Assembly: GCA_036794825.1 (NCBI GenBank)
Contig: DAIRGA010000021.1
Span: forward strand, 1 to 64,000
Reading direction: 5' to 3'
DNA length: 64,000 bases
Source of the DNA: RZYY01 sp036794825
GTDB taxonomy: Bacteria; Bacteroidota; Bacteroidia; Bacteroidales; 4484-276
Part shown: positions 27,213-35,586 of the stretch, piece by piece
How positions within the stretch are numbered: position 1 is the stretch's first letter
Layout of the letters: each line of letters starts with the position of its first letter
The notes under the pieces: generated by a model
What the model was told of the DNA's origin: nothing
Seen by the model: only the letters and a program-made list of their open reading frames with translations
The model's database searches: none
Made by a program: the position numbers and the translations under genes

Positions 27213-29201
27213 TCAATTGGAGAAACCTAATTTCATCATGGCATCCTGCACCTCAGGAGCTGACATGAATAAATCCCAGCATAATCCTGACCTGTGGTTT
27301 TCGATCATTACGACGATAGGTCCCTGGTCAATAGCAAGGTAAGAATTGGCCCACCAGCCTTCTTTTGGATTGAAGGCATCGTAGAAGCCATATTCTCCCC
27401 AGAGCTTATCACCGAGAACAAAATAAAAGTGTCTCATAGCCTGCATGGATTCTTCGGGTGTGAATGGAAACGACGAAAGTGCTGCAGTGGGAGTGATGGT
27501 TCCGTTGTCGCGGCCACTAACGGGCTCATGCACTTTGTATCCTGCCGGATCGTCGCTGGCCGTAAGTCCCCAGCAATCAGCGCTGTAGCCAATATTTCCA
27601 AAAGGATTGGCAATACAGTGAGCGCGGTTGATCAGCGTGTGGTTAACATTTTGAGTCCAGTAATTGGCGTAGTTGTCACTCAGATTCTGAGGGTTCAGAC
27701 CGAGGAAGGAGTAGTGGGCGAAGAACAGAGGGCCGCCGTAATCGTATCCAACCGGAAGCTGAATCCCATAAAAGCTTTTGCCGTTGATAATTCCGCCATT
27801 GTTTGCCCATCCCTGGTGATATACTTCGGGCTGAATGGTATACAATCCCGGCATTGCAGCCATGAAATAGGTTATCAGAGCCTCATTGTATCCCCTGATC
27901 TGCATGTTCATGTCCCAGTTATAGTTGGGCGACCAGTGCCAGTACAGCACGTTCTGGCCTCCGCGCGTAAACCAGTTCCATTCGATGCTGTTAAGTAAAG
28001 CATTGATTTTGAGCTTTAACGCGGTTTCAAAAGTCGAATTATCATCGAGATATTGCCGCACAGTGAGCAGTCCGGCTGCCATGAAAGAGGTTTCCACAAG
28101 GTCAGCGCCGTTGTCTTTGGTGCTGAAAGCGATGGTGCTTCCGGTGGTTCCGTTCATCCAATGTGGCCAGGCGCCATGGAAGCGGTCGGCAACTGTCAGG
28201 AAATCAATAATTTTGTTCAGTCGCTCGATACCTTCGGTTCGGGTGATAAAATTTCTTTCTATCCCTACCAGAATGGCCATCAGTCCAAATCCGCTGCCAC
28301 CGATGGTTACCACATCTCCGGAGCCATTGCGCTCGCGGGTGAGGCCGCTAACCGGGTGCCCGTAATCCCAGAAATATCGGAAGGTGTGCAGTTGAACCAG
28401 ATCCAAAAGTTCGTCATCGCTGATCAGAGGCTTTTTGTAGGATGGATCGAGGCCTGTCGTAAAATTGCTGCTGAAACCATTAAAAGTCAGGTCGTTGAGC
28501 GAAACCAGCTGGGATGATATATAAAAGGTGTGTTTCCTGTAATAGTCGAGTGAGGTTTGATTGGTAATAGTGATCGTTTTTTGATCGGCTGAATAGTTGA
28601 AATTCAGTGGGATAGAAGGAATAAGACTGAAAATCTGTTCGGGGTTTGAAGGGGCTATAGCATCGGAAAAGCTAATTTCAATGGTTACATCATCAAAAGT
28701 GATGTTCTTAGGATTTTGATTGGTTTGAAAAGGCAATCCGTTGATTGTGATCTGGTTGATTTTTAATTGACCAGATTCTGTGGTAATTGTGTAACTGACA
28801 CCGGAAAAACTTTCTTTAGCGGCGCCACGCAAAGTGTTGCTGATGGTAATGTTATAGGTTGTCGAAAACTCGAGATTAGCAGAGGGTTTAATCTGTATTT
28901 TGGTTGCATTATCAGGGAAACTGAATTGCATAGGAGCAACAGCCTGGCCGTTTTGGGCAACTATGGTTATAGCTGATTTGGCCGAGGTGGTATCAATTTC
29001 TGTGGAGAAGGAAAAGGTAAATGTTGCATCAGCGGCAACATTAGTGGTTGTTGCGCCTGCAGTAAGCGTAATTGTACCAGCATCGGCTTTTGTTAACTGA
29101 ACCACGCCATAATCAACAATAGTATCCTCCTCTTTACACGAAAATGTAAAAACAGCGATCAGAAGGAATATTAAGCTTGTATGAAGTTTTATTTTTATCA
29201 T
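27213..29201 (-). CDS. Endo-beta-1,2-glucanase-like (GH144) surface lipoprotein with Ig-like domains
   Basis: A 662-residue lipoprotein: F-S-C at Cys22, then K-E-E-D, an acid-rich stretch like the Bacteroidota lipoprotein export signal, which points to the cell surface. Residues about 35-145 and 146-250 are two bacterial Ig-like (Big_5/SbsA type) domains. The catalytic PF10091/GH144 domain follows from about 262. Acidic residues D363, D367, E370 (in D-L-V-E-T) and E440 (in G-Y-N-E) have the spacing I recall for the catalytic cleft of the characterised Chitinophaga enzyme. The predicted action is internal cleavage of beta-1,2-glucan into sophoro-oligosaccharides. It is separated from the LamG gene by 63 bases that hold a strong hairpin. 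Confidence 0.85.
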   Translation of the reverse strand: MIKIKLHTSLIFLLIAVFTFSCKEEDTIVDYGVVQLTKADAGTITLTAGATTTNVAADATFTFSFSTEIDTTSAKSAITIVAQNGQAVAPMQFSFPDNATKIQIKPSANLEFSTTYNITISNTLRGAAKESFSGVSYTITTESGQLKINQITINGLPFQTNQNPKNITFDDVTIEISFSDAIAPSNPEQIFSLIPSIPLNFNYSADQKTITITNQTSLDYYRKHTFYISSQLVSLNDLTFNGFSSNFTTGLDPSYKKPLISDDELLDLVQLHTFRYFWDYGHPVSGLTRERNGSGDVVTIGGSGFGLMAILVGIERNFITRTEGIERLNKIIDFLTVADRFHGAWPHWMNGTTGSTIAFSTKDNGADLVETSFMAAGLLTVRQYLDDNSTFETALKLKINALLNSIEWNWFTRGGQNVLYWHWSPNYNWDMNMQIRGYNEALITYFMAAMPGLYTIQPEVYHQGWANNGGIINGKSFYGIQLPVGYDYGGPLFFAHYSFLGLNPQNLSDNYANYWTQNVNHTLINRAHCIANPFGNIGYSADCWGLTASDDPAGYKVHEPVSGRDNGTITPTAALSSFPFTPEESMQAMRHFYFVLGDKLWGEYGFYDAFNPKEGWWANSYLAIDQGPIVVMIENHRSGLCWDLFMSAPEVQDAMMKLGFSN

Positions 29202-29216
29202 CAGTCTTTAATAAAA

Positions 29217-29246
29217 TGAAGGGGAAGGAATATTCCTTCCCCCTTC
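29217..29246 (-). promoter_or_regulatory. Strong intergenic hairpin between the LamG and GH144 genes
   Basis: A perfect 22-base palindrome at 29221-29242 (GGGGAAGGAA and its complement around TA), extended on both sides by GAA/TTC with one bulged C. On the transcribed minus strand it lies between the LamG stop and the GH144 start and is followed by ATTTTATT. It may act as a partial terminator or as an RNA-stabilising or processing element separating SusC/SusD/LamG from the enzyme genes. Confidence 0.6.
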
Positions 29247-29264
29247 ATAAATTAATCACCAAAA

Positions 29265-30518
29265 CTATTTCTCTGAATTGTACATCAACGAAATTTCGGT
29301 CGGTGTCAGGACTTTGTGGAAGAACCTGATGTCGTCCAATTGTCCTTTAAAGTGGTTTGAATCCGGGAAATCGTAGCCACCCCATGGTTCATTATCCCAT
29401 AATGTGCCGGCTCTTGACTGGATGAAACCAAGTGCAAGCTCGTTAACAACCTCGGGAGCAACACCGCGATATTTCATACCTGTTACAGTACGTTTGGCGT
29501 CACCGTCAGGCCACAGGTCAAAGTCGAAGCTCTTCATCTTCTCGCCATTGTAAAATAGTGTTCCTTTGCGGGCTGCACCATCATAGGTGTAAGTTACATG
29601 AAGCCATGTATCTTTCAGTAAGCCAATCATTTGCTCAGCAGGAATACTCTTTGCAAAATCCCAGCCCTGCCATCCGCCGTTTGAGGCATCGGTAGCATCT
29701 GAAGGGAACCACATATCTTCTGACATACCATCTCCGGCTTCGTTTTCGTAGCTGATGGCAAATTTAGCTCCGTCGTAACCACCAAAAATCTCGAACTGCA
29801 GTCCGAAGAATGCTCCGAGACCCATTACAAAATGGCCATTGGTTTTGTCGGCTGAGTTGGTTTTTACCCAGAATGAGAGGGTAAAATTCTGTGCATTGAT
29901 GAGTAAATCACCATTTGGGATTTCGATGATACTGGTTGTGCCGTTAAATGTTGCTGCCTTGCCCGCGGTAGCATTACGCGAAGCAGTGTATGTAACATCA
30001 ACAATTGCATTGGCAGCCGGATCCCATGGGCCGATCTGGTCGTTGGCATTGTCTTCGAAGTTGAAGTGAGCAATGGCTCCTGCTGGAACGAAGGTTCCGA
30101 TGGTGGTAAAGTTTCTGTTGGTTTCGGTCAGGAATTTCCCCTCTTTTGATTTAATGTCAGCGCTGAACATCAGTTTATACAGCGCTCCATTGCTCAAAGG
30201 AGGAGCCGATGGAACGATGGTAATGGTTTTTCCGGTGACAGTTATGGTGAGCGGAATGTCAGAATTATCATAATCCTGAGTCATTTTGATGGTGCTGGCA
30301 GTGGCAGTGGTTGGCTCAATGTCAGTACTGAATGTGGCAACAATGGTTGGAGCTGTTGGCACGGTGGTGGGTGAAGTTGCAGCATTGAGGTCAATGTCGC
30401 CGGCAACCAGTGTAGATAACACCAATTCAACGGGATCATCATCCTTGCAGCTGTTAAGAACGATTGCAAACATGGCCAATACGGCCATAAAACCTAAAAG
30501 CACTTTTCTACTTTTCAT
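29265..30518 (-). CDS. Surface lipoprotein with Ig-like and LamG domains, probable glycan-binding protein
   Basis: A 417-residue lipoprotein (L-N-S-C, Cys23, followed by K-D-D-D-P, an acidic surface-export signal). Residues about 35-140 form a Big_5 Ig-like domain related to those of the next gene. Residues about 150-415 form a LamG/concanavalin-like domain: A-I-A-H-F-N-F-E-D at its start, F-T-L-S-F-W-V-K, W-L-H-V-T-Y-T-Y-D-G and G-Q-L-D-D-I-R-F-F at its end. Its place right after SusD is where SusE/SGBP proteins are normally encoded, so a role as surface glycan-binding protein is likely. A hydrolytic function is not excluded, because some LamG-fold proteins are enzymes. Spacing to SusD is 37 bases. 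Confidence 0.82.
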   Translation of the reverse strand: MKSRKVLLGFMAVLAMFAIVLNSCKDDDPVELVLSTLVAGDIDLNAATSPTTVPTAPTIVATFSTDIEPTTATASTIKMTQDYDNSDIPLTITVTGKTITIVPSAPPLSNGALYKLMFSADIKSKEGKFLTETNRNFTTIGTFVPAGAIAHFNFEDNANDQIGPWDPAANAIVDVTYTASRNATAGKAATFNGTTSIIEIPNGDLLINAQNFTLSFWVKTNSADKTNGHFVMGLGAFFGLQFEIFGGYDGAKFAISYENEAGDGMSEDMWFPSDATDASNGGWQGWDFAKSIPAEQMIGLLKDTWLHVTYTYDGAARKGTLFYNGEKMKSFDFDLWPDGDAKRTVTGMKYRGVAPEVVNELALGFIQSRAGTLWDNEPWGGYDFPDSNHFKGQLDDIRFFHKVLTPTEISLMYNSEK

Positions 30519-30555
30519 AAAAATTAAAGATTTAGTTAAACAATAAAAATTAAAA

Positions 30556-32034
30556 TTAATTCCAGTTTGGATTCTGTGTTAAAGTTCCCTGTGAAATATC
30601 AATTTCGTTTTGCGGAATAGGAAGTAATTCGTGTTTACCAGCCACAAACCCCAGAGGCCCTAATACCTGTGGGGCTTTCCCTGTGCGAACCAGATCCCAG
30701 AAACGATGACCTTCGCAGGCCAGTTCGTACCTTCTTTCGAGGATGATCAGATCGTGGAGCTGGTCCATGTTGGTTGTAGTGATATCCGGCAAAATACCGG
30801 TATTTCCTTCTCTTGCTCTTTCCCTTACCTGATTAAGGTAAATCAGTGCCTGGCCGGATTTTCCATTTTTGTTGAGGGCTTCGGCAGCCATCAGTAAAAC
30901 GTCCGAATAGCGGATCAAGCGGCGATTGTGGCCAAATTGCGTGTTGGTGGATGTTCCTGGTATCCATACTTTCTGATTGTAACATTCCACCTCGAGAATA
31001 TTCCCCTCGTCGTCATAGGTAACATCAGGAGTTGTACCATCTCCAAGTATTAAAACGCCGTCAAGCTCTTCACCCAGGTCAATTATGGTGGCATCGAGTC
31101 TTGGATCATCTGTTTCAAATGCGTTTCTTAGATTTTCCGTCGGCCTGTTGAAACCCCAGCCTCGGTTGGGTGTTCCCCTTACTCCCTGGGTATTGGCATA
31201 TTGATTTCCGACCGAGCCTTCGGTTTCCATAGCACCAATTTCGAAGACCGATTCGGTACCATGTTCGCCGTTTTTGCTATTAGCATCAGCAAAAACCGGT
31301 TCCAGCCCATATTCGCCTGAGTTAATCACTTCCATAAGAAGCGGCTCGGCTTTCAAATAATCTGATTTGAACATATAAACCTTTGCCAGCAGGGACTTTG
31401 CGGCGCCTTTGGTTGCTCTACCAAGTTCTGAGGCCTCGTACTGGCTTTTTTCAGGTAGATTGTTGATGGCAAATTCCAGGTCGCGGAAAATTTGTCCGTA
31501 GATGGTATCAGCGGGAGCACGTTCGAGTTTCAGCGGAGGTGTAGTGGTGGTTACTAATGGAACCCCGCCCCAGGCACGCACCAGGTCGAAGTAATACAAC
31601 CCGCGTAAAAAACGGGCTTCGGCTACGTAGCGGGTTCGAAGGCTGTTATCCATAGTGATGGACGGAACCTTTTCGATCACCACATTTGCACGTTTAATTC
31701 CCTGGTAAAGGGTTGCCCACCAACGATCCAGGCCATCCTGTGTGGCTGTGATGGTAAAGTTGTCGTATGGTCCCAAGGTGTTTAGCTGGTCGTTGGGATT
31801 ACTGCCTTTGCGGGTGTCATCCGACATGATGTCGAGTATTGGATATCCACCCGAGTGGTAGTACCACGACCGTAAAGAGGAGTAAGCTGCATTAGTGGCA
31901 AGCTGTGCATCTGCCGGTGTGGTTGGAAAGGCTTCCTGAGTGAGTTCTCCCTGTGGTTTTACATCCAGAAAATCTTCGCAGGCTGTGATAAACAGGGCAA
32001 TTATCAATATAAATGGTAATGTGAATGTCTTCAT
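30556..32034 (-). CDS. SusD-like outer-membrane glycan-binding lipoprotein
   Basis: A 492-residue lipoprotein (I-T-A-C, then E-D-F-L-D-V-K-P-Q-G, the usual SusD N-terminus). TPR-rich helical architecture is evident: F-L-R-G-L-Y-Y-F-D-L-V-R-A-W-G-G-V-P is a SusD hallmark. The C-terminus L-P-I-P-Q-N-E-I-D-x-x-x-x-x-x-Q-N-P-x is also typical. It forms the lid over the SusC transporter. It starts 12 bases after the SusC stop codon. Confidence 0.97.
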   Translation of the reverse strand: MKTFTLPFILIIALFITACEDFLDVKPQGELTQEAFPTTPADAQLATNAAYSSLRSWYYHSGGYPILDIMSDDTRKGSNPNDQLNTLGPYDNFTITATQDGLDRWWATLYQGIKRANVVIEKVPSITMDNSLRTRYVAEARFLRGLYYFDLVRAWGGVPLVTTTTPPLKLERAPADTIYGQIFRDLEFAINNLPEKSQYEASELGRATKGAAKSLLAKVYMFKSDYLKAEPLLMEVINSGEYGLEPVFADANSKNGEHGTESVFEIGAMETEGSVGNQYANTQGVRGTPNRGWGFNRPTENLRNAFETDDPRLDATIIDLGEELDGVLILGDGTTPDVTYDDEGNILEVECYNQKVWIPGTSTNTQFGHNRRLIRYSDVLLMAAEALNKNGKSGQALIYLNQVRERAREGNTGILPDITTTNMDQLHDLIILERRYELACEGHRFWDLVRTGKAPQVLGPLGFVAGKHELLPIPQNEIDISQGTLTQNPNWN

Positions 32035-32046
32035 GGCTTTAAATGT

Positions 32047-35000
32047 TTAAAAGGTTACGTTTAAACCAAATGAATATACTGCTGAAATTGGATAAACACC
32101 GTAATCAATGCCGTTGGATAAAACGTCATAACTTCCGATTTCGGGTGTGTAGCCTGTCCATTTTGTGAGGGTAAAAATGTTGGAGCCTTTAACATAAAAC
32201 CTGACACTGGTCAGTTTTATGCTTTCGCTCACAGTTTGAGGCAATGTGTAGCCAAGAATGATGTTCCGCACACGCAGGTAAGACCCGTCGTAGATGAAAC
32301 GGTCAGAGGGTGTGTAATTGTAGCCTCCGAACGAAGCCCGTGGCTCGGTGTTGCTTGTGCCAGGGCCTGTCCAGCGATCCCAAACATGCTTCTCAAAGTT
32401 GTACGGGTCGGGTCGTACGACATCTTTTCCGTTGAATATCTTATTTCCCGTTTGACCCTGAAGATCAAGGGCGAAATCAAAATTTTTGTAGGCAAGATCC
32501 ACATTGAATCCGAAAATGAATTTCGGAATGGGCGAGCCGATGTAAGTACGGTCTAAACCATTGATTTTTCCATCATTATTAATGTCCACAAATCTTAGAT
32601 CGCCAACTTCGGCCAGCGAAGTGTGCGGATAGGCGTTCAACTCGTCCTGGTTTTGGAAAACTCCATCAGTAACAAATCCATAGAAAGCACCAATCGGTAG
32701 TCCGACTTTACTCAGCGTAACCTGCTGTCCATTGGCAAGACTTCCGCCGATCAATGTCGAGTCAATTCCGCTATTGCCGCCAATGCTGAGTACTTCGTTG
32801 TGCAGGAATGTGCCAAGAAAACCGACTCCATAGCTGAACTCGCCACGTTTTTCTCTCCATTTGATATTCATCTCAACGCCGTTGTTCAGAACTGAAGCTG
32901 CGTTGTACCTTACCTTCTGTCCCTGGCCATTTCCCAGGTGTCCCGGAGTGGATAGTTCAACCAGAATATCGTCGGTGGTTTTGTGGAAATAATCGAACTC
33001 GGTGATGAGTCGGTTATTCAAGAATCCAACCTCTAAACCAATGTCGGTTTGTGTGGTTGTTTCCCATTTCAAGTCAGGGTTTCCACTTTTACCATAGGAT
33101 GCTGCCGGGTAGGAGGCATCAGGATTGGAGAAAATAGCCTGTAGGTCCGACTGAACCCTCGCAAAACGATCGAAGTAGGAGATCTTTTCGTTGCCGATCT
33201 GTCCCCAGCTTGCTCTTACTTTAAGGGTTGAAATCAGGTCAATATTACTCATAAATTCTTCATTACCAGCGTTCCAGCCCAATGCAAACGACGGGAAGTT
33301 GGAGTAACGGTTCTCCTCGCTGAATTTGGATGAACCATCGCGGCGGAAAGTAGCTGTCAGGATGTAGCGATCATTATAGGTGTAGTTAACCCTGAAGAGC
33401 AGCGACATCATGTTGTAATAAAGACCAGGGTTTACGCCGTTGTAAATGTTTTGAATCATATTGATGTTGTTCCCTTCATCATAAATGTAGGGTGGGATTA
33501 CATACCAGAAATCGCTTTCGTTGCGGATAACATTCTGACCAGCCAGCCTGAATTCTTCTGACCGAAGTTTTTGCATCGTGAACCCTGCCACACCATCAAT
33601 GCGGTGAGCATCAAATTGTTTTGAGTAGTTGATGGTGTTTTCCCAAAGCCAGGTTAAATTGTCGCTTGTACCTTTGCTAACGTCGCTGAACTCATTGTAC
33701 TGCTGCGACTGCGTTCCGTCGGGGTTAAGCACTGCATAGGCCGGGGTGAAAGATTCGGATTTATTGTAGGATCCATCCACTCCAAAGCTGGTCTTCAACA
33801 GGAAGTCGCCAAGGTTGGCTTCGGCGTAAAGGTTGCCTACACCACGCAGCCCGCTAAGGAAATTGTTGCTGTATTCAAGGTCAGCCAGCGGGTTGCCCAC
33901 GTTGTAAACCACGCCAAAACTACCGTCAGGATAATACGGTGTGAGCAGTGGCTGAGCACGATACACTGAATAGGTTACGTTGGGCGCAATTTGCTGATTG
34001 TAAGGCGATATGGTGATATTGTTTCCAATCCTGATGTTATCATCCAGGTGGAAAGTGTTGTTCAGTTTAAAGGATATCCTCTCGAAGTCAGATTTTGGGA
34101 TGATGCCCTCCTGCTTGAAATAACTGAGCCCAAAGTAGTAATCCATCATCTTGGATGCTCCGGCAACCGAAAACTGATGATTCTGCATCAAAGCATTTTC
34201 AAAAACAAGATCCTGCCAATCAGTATTTGGAAGAGCGTCTACATTATTATATGATCCAGGTTTGATTTCGTTGGAAATTATGGCAAACTCCTTTCCGGTA
34301 AGCAGATCAATTTTTTTGGCAAGTTTTTGCATACCGATTTCCGACGAAAAATTGACGATTGGCTGAGTCATATCAGCTTTTCCTTTATTGGTTTGAATTA
34401 TTATGACCCCATTGGCGCCACGTGAACCGTAAATTGCAGTAGCTGATGCATCTTTCAGGACCTCCATGGAGGCAATATCAGAACTGTTCAGGAACGTGAT
34501 GTCGCTTAATATCATTCCGTCAACCACGTAAATCGGTTCTGAGTCATTGAATGTTCCCACACCTCTGATCCTGACAGAAACTCCAGCGCCGGGCGTTCCG
34601 CTTGTGGTTGTAACCTGCACACCGGTAGCGCGCCCCTGGAGCGATTGCACCGGGTTGGCGGCTGTTGTTTTCAGAATATCTTCCTGCTTCAGTGAACTCA
34701 CCGAACCTGTAAGGTCGCTTTTTCTAACAGTTCCATAGCCAATCACCACCAGCTCATCAAGCATGAACTCAGCCTCCATCATTACAACGTTGTAGAAATT
34801 CTCGGAAGTAAGTTCGAGCACATATTCATTGTAGCCGGTAAATGTGAATACCAGTAACTTGTCTTCGGGCTGCGTCTGCAGCATAAAGTTGCCATCAATA
34901 TCAGTGGCTGCTCCCCGAAAAGTACCCTGAACTACCACGTTCACGCCAGGTAAAGTTTCACCGGTTTTATTGGCGGTGACGCGCCCCTTTATTTCCCGCT

Positions 35001-35094
35001 GCGAAAACGCCGGAAATGCAGCCAGCATCAACAGGATAAGAAAAATCAGGGACTTTCCTCTTGTTAACTCTTGTAAAGATTTTTGCATGTGCAT
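32047..35094 (-). CDS. SusC-like TonB-dependent outer-membrane transporter
   Basis: A 1015-residue receptor; the ATG at 35088 is an equally possible start. A signal peptide ends F-A-F-S-Q. A carboxypeptidase-regulatory-like domain (I-K-G-R-V-T, D-I-D-G-N-F) is followed by the TonB-dependent plug: V-I-G-Y-G-T-V-R-K-S-D-L-T-G-S-V, V-R-I-R-G-V-G-T-F and Y-G-S-R-G-A-N-G-V-I-I-I-Q-T. A 22-stranded barrel completes it, ending N-V-T-F. It moves glycan oligomers into the periplasm with energy from TonB. It is first in the 12-gene operon and has a promoter element 80 bases upstream. Confidence 0.97.
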   Translation of the reverse strand: MHMQKSLQELTRGKSLIFLILLMLAAFPAFSQREIKGRVTANKTGETLPGVNVVVQGTFRGAATDIDGNFMLQTQPEDKLLVFTFTGYNEYVLELTSENFYNVVMMEAEFMLDELVVIGYGTVRKSDLTGSVSSLKQEDILKTTAANPVQSLQGRATGVQVTTTSGTPGAGVSVRIRGVGTFNDSEPIYVVDGMILSDITFLNSSDIASMEVLKDASATAIYGSRGANGVIIIQTNKGKADMTQPIVNFSSEIGMQKLAKKIDLLTGKEFAIISNEIKPGSYNNVDALPNTDWQDLVFENALMQNHQFSVAGASKMMDYYFGLSYFKQEGIIPKSDFERISFKLNNTFHLDDNIRIGNNITISPYNQQIAPNVTYSVYRAQPLLTPYYPDGSFGVVYNVGNPLADLEYSNNFLSGLRGVGNLYAEANLGDFLLKTSFGVDGSYNKSESFTPAYAVLNPDGTQSQQYNEFSDVSKGTSDNLTWLWENTINYSKQFDAHRIDGVAGFTMQKLRSEEFRLAGQNVIRNESDFWYVIPPYIYDEGNNINMIQNIYNGVNPGLYYNMMSLLFRVNYTYNDRYILTATFRRDGSSKFSEENRYSNFPSFALGWNAGNEEFMSNIDLISTLKVRASWGQIGNEKISYFDRFARVQSDLQAIFSNPDASYPAASYGKSGNPDLKWETTTQTDIGLEVGFLNNRLITEFDYFHKTTDDILVELSTPGHLGNGQGQKVRYNAASVLNNGVEMNIKWREKRGEFSYGVGFLGTFLHNEVLSIGGNSGIDSTLIGGSLANGQQVTLSKVGLPIGAFYGFVTDGVFQNQDELNAYPHTSLAEVGDLRFVDINNDGKINGLDRTYIGSPIPKFIFGFNVDLAYKNFDFALDLQGQTGNKIFNGKDVVRPDPYNFEKHVWDRWTGPGTSNTEPRASFGGYNYTPSDRFIYDGSYLRVRNIILGYTLPQTVSESIKLTSVRFYVKGSNIFTLTKWTGYTPEIGSYDVLSNGIDYGVYPISAVYSFGLNVTF

Positions 35095-35586
35095 TAAGGT
35101 TTATGGTTTAACAAATTGATTGCAGGTAAACTTGCTTGAGAGACATTCGTTTTAACGTAATAATGAAAATTGAGCAAATGTAATAAATTGTCGGTAATCT
35201 GCCCAATGGATTGAACCTCATAACTTCTACTACATCAAAAAAATATCCATCAACAGAGCCCAATATTACCTCATCAATCAATTAATTAAATTTTGTAACA
35301 ACCAGATAGACAGATTATTATTAATACCAAAAAATTTGAAAAACTAAATGCCCAAATAACTCCGGGACAACTTGGATTGTCATTTTGATGTGGTGGGCTG
35401 GCGATTTTATTTAAGATAGTCTTAAACGTGAGGATTTTATTACTGATTAATTATCACCAAATTAGACATAAAACGAAAGATCAGGTATTGATTTCATTAA
35501 TTAAACCACCTGATATGATCTGATGTGCCGCATGTGGTCATGATTGTATTGAATATTAGGATGCTCACTTTTTAATCGAAAAGCCA
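35095..35586. other. Non-coding region between the regulator gene and susC
   Basis: 492 AT-rich bases with no credible gene. It holds the predicted susC promoter (35175-35206) and an inverted repeat ATCAGGT (35480-35486)/ACCTGAT (35508-35514). That repeat may be a weak terminator for the regulator gene or an operator. The length suggests a regulated leader or upstream control region. Confidence 0.6.
35175..35206 (-). promoter_or_regulatory. Predicted promoter of the susC operon
   Basis: On the minus strand, TACATTTG (complement of 35175-35182) fits the TAnnTTTG -7 box. TTG (complement of 35204-35206) lies 21 bases further upstream as a -33 box. The initiation site would be roughly 75 bases before the susC start codon. 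Confidence 0.55.
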
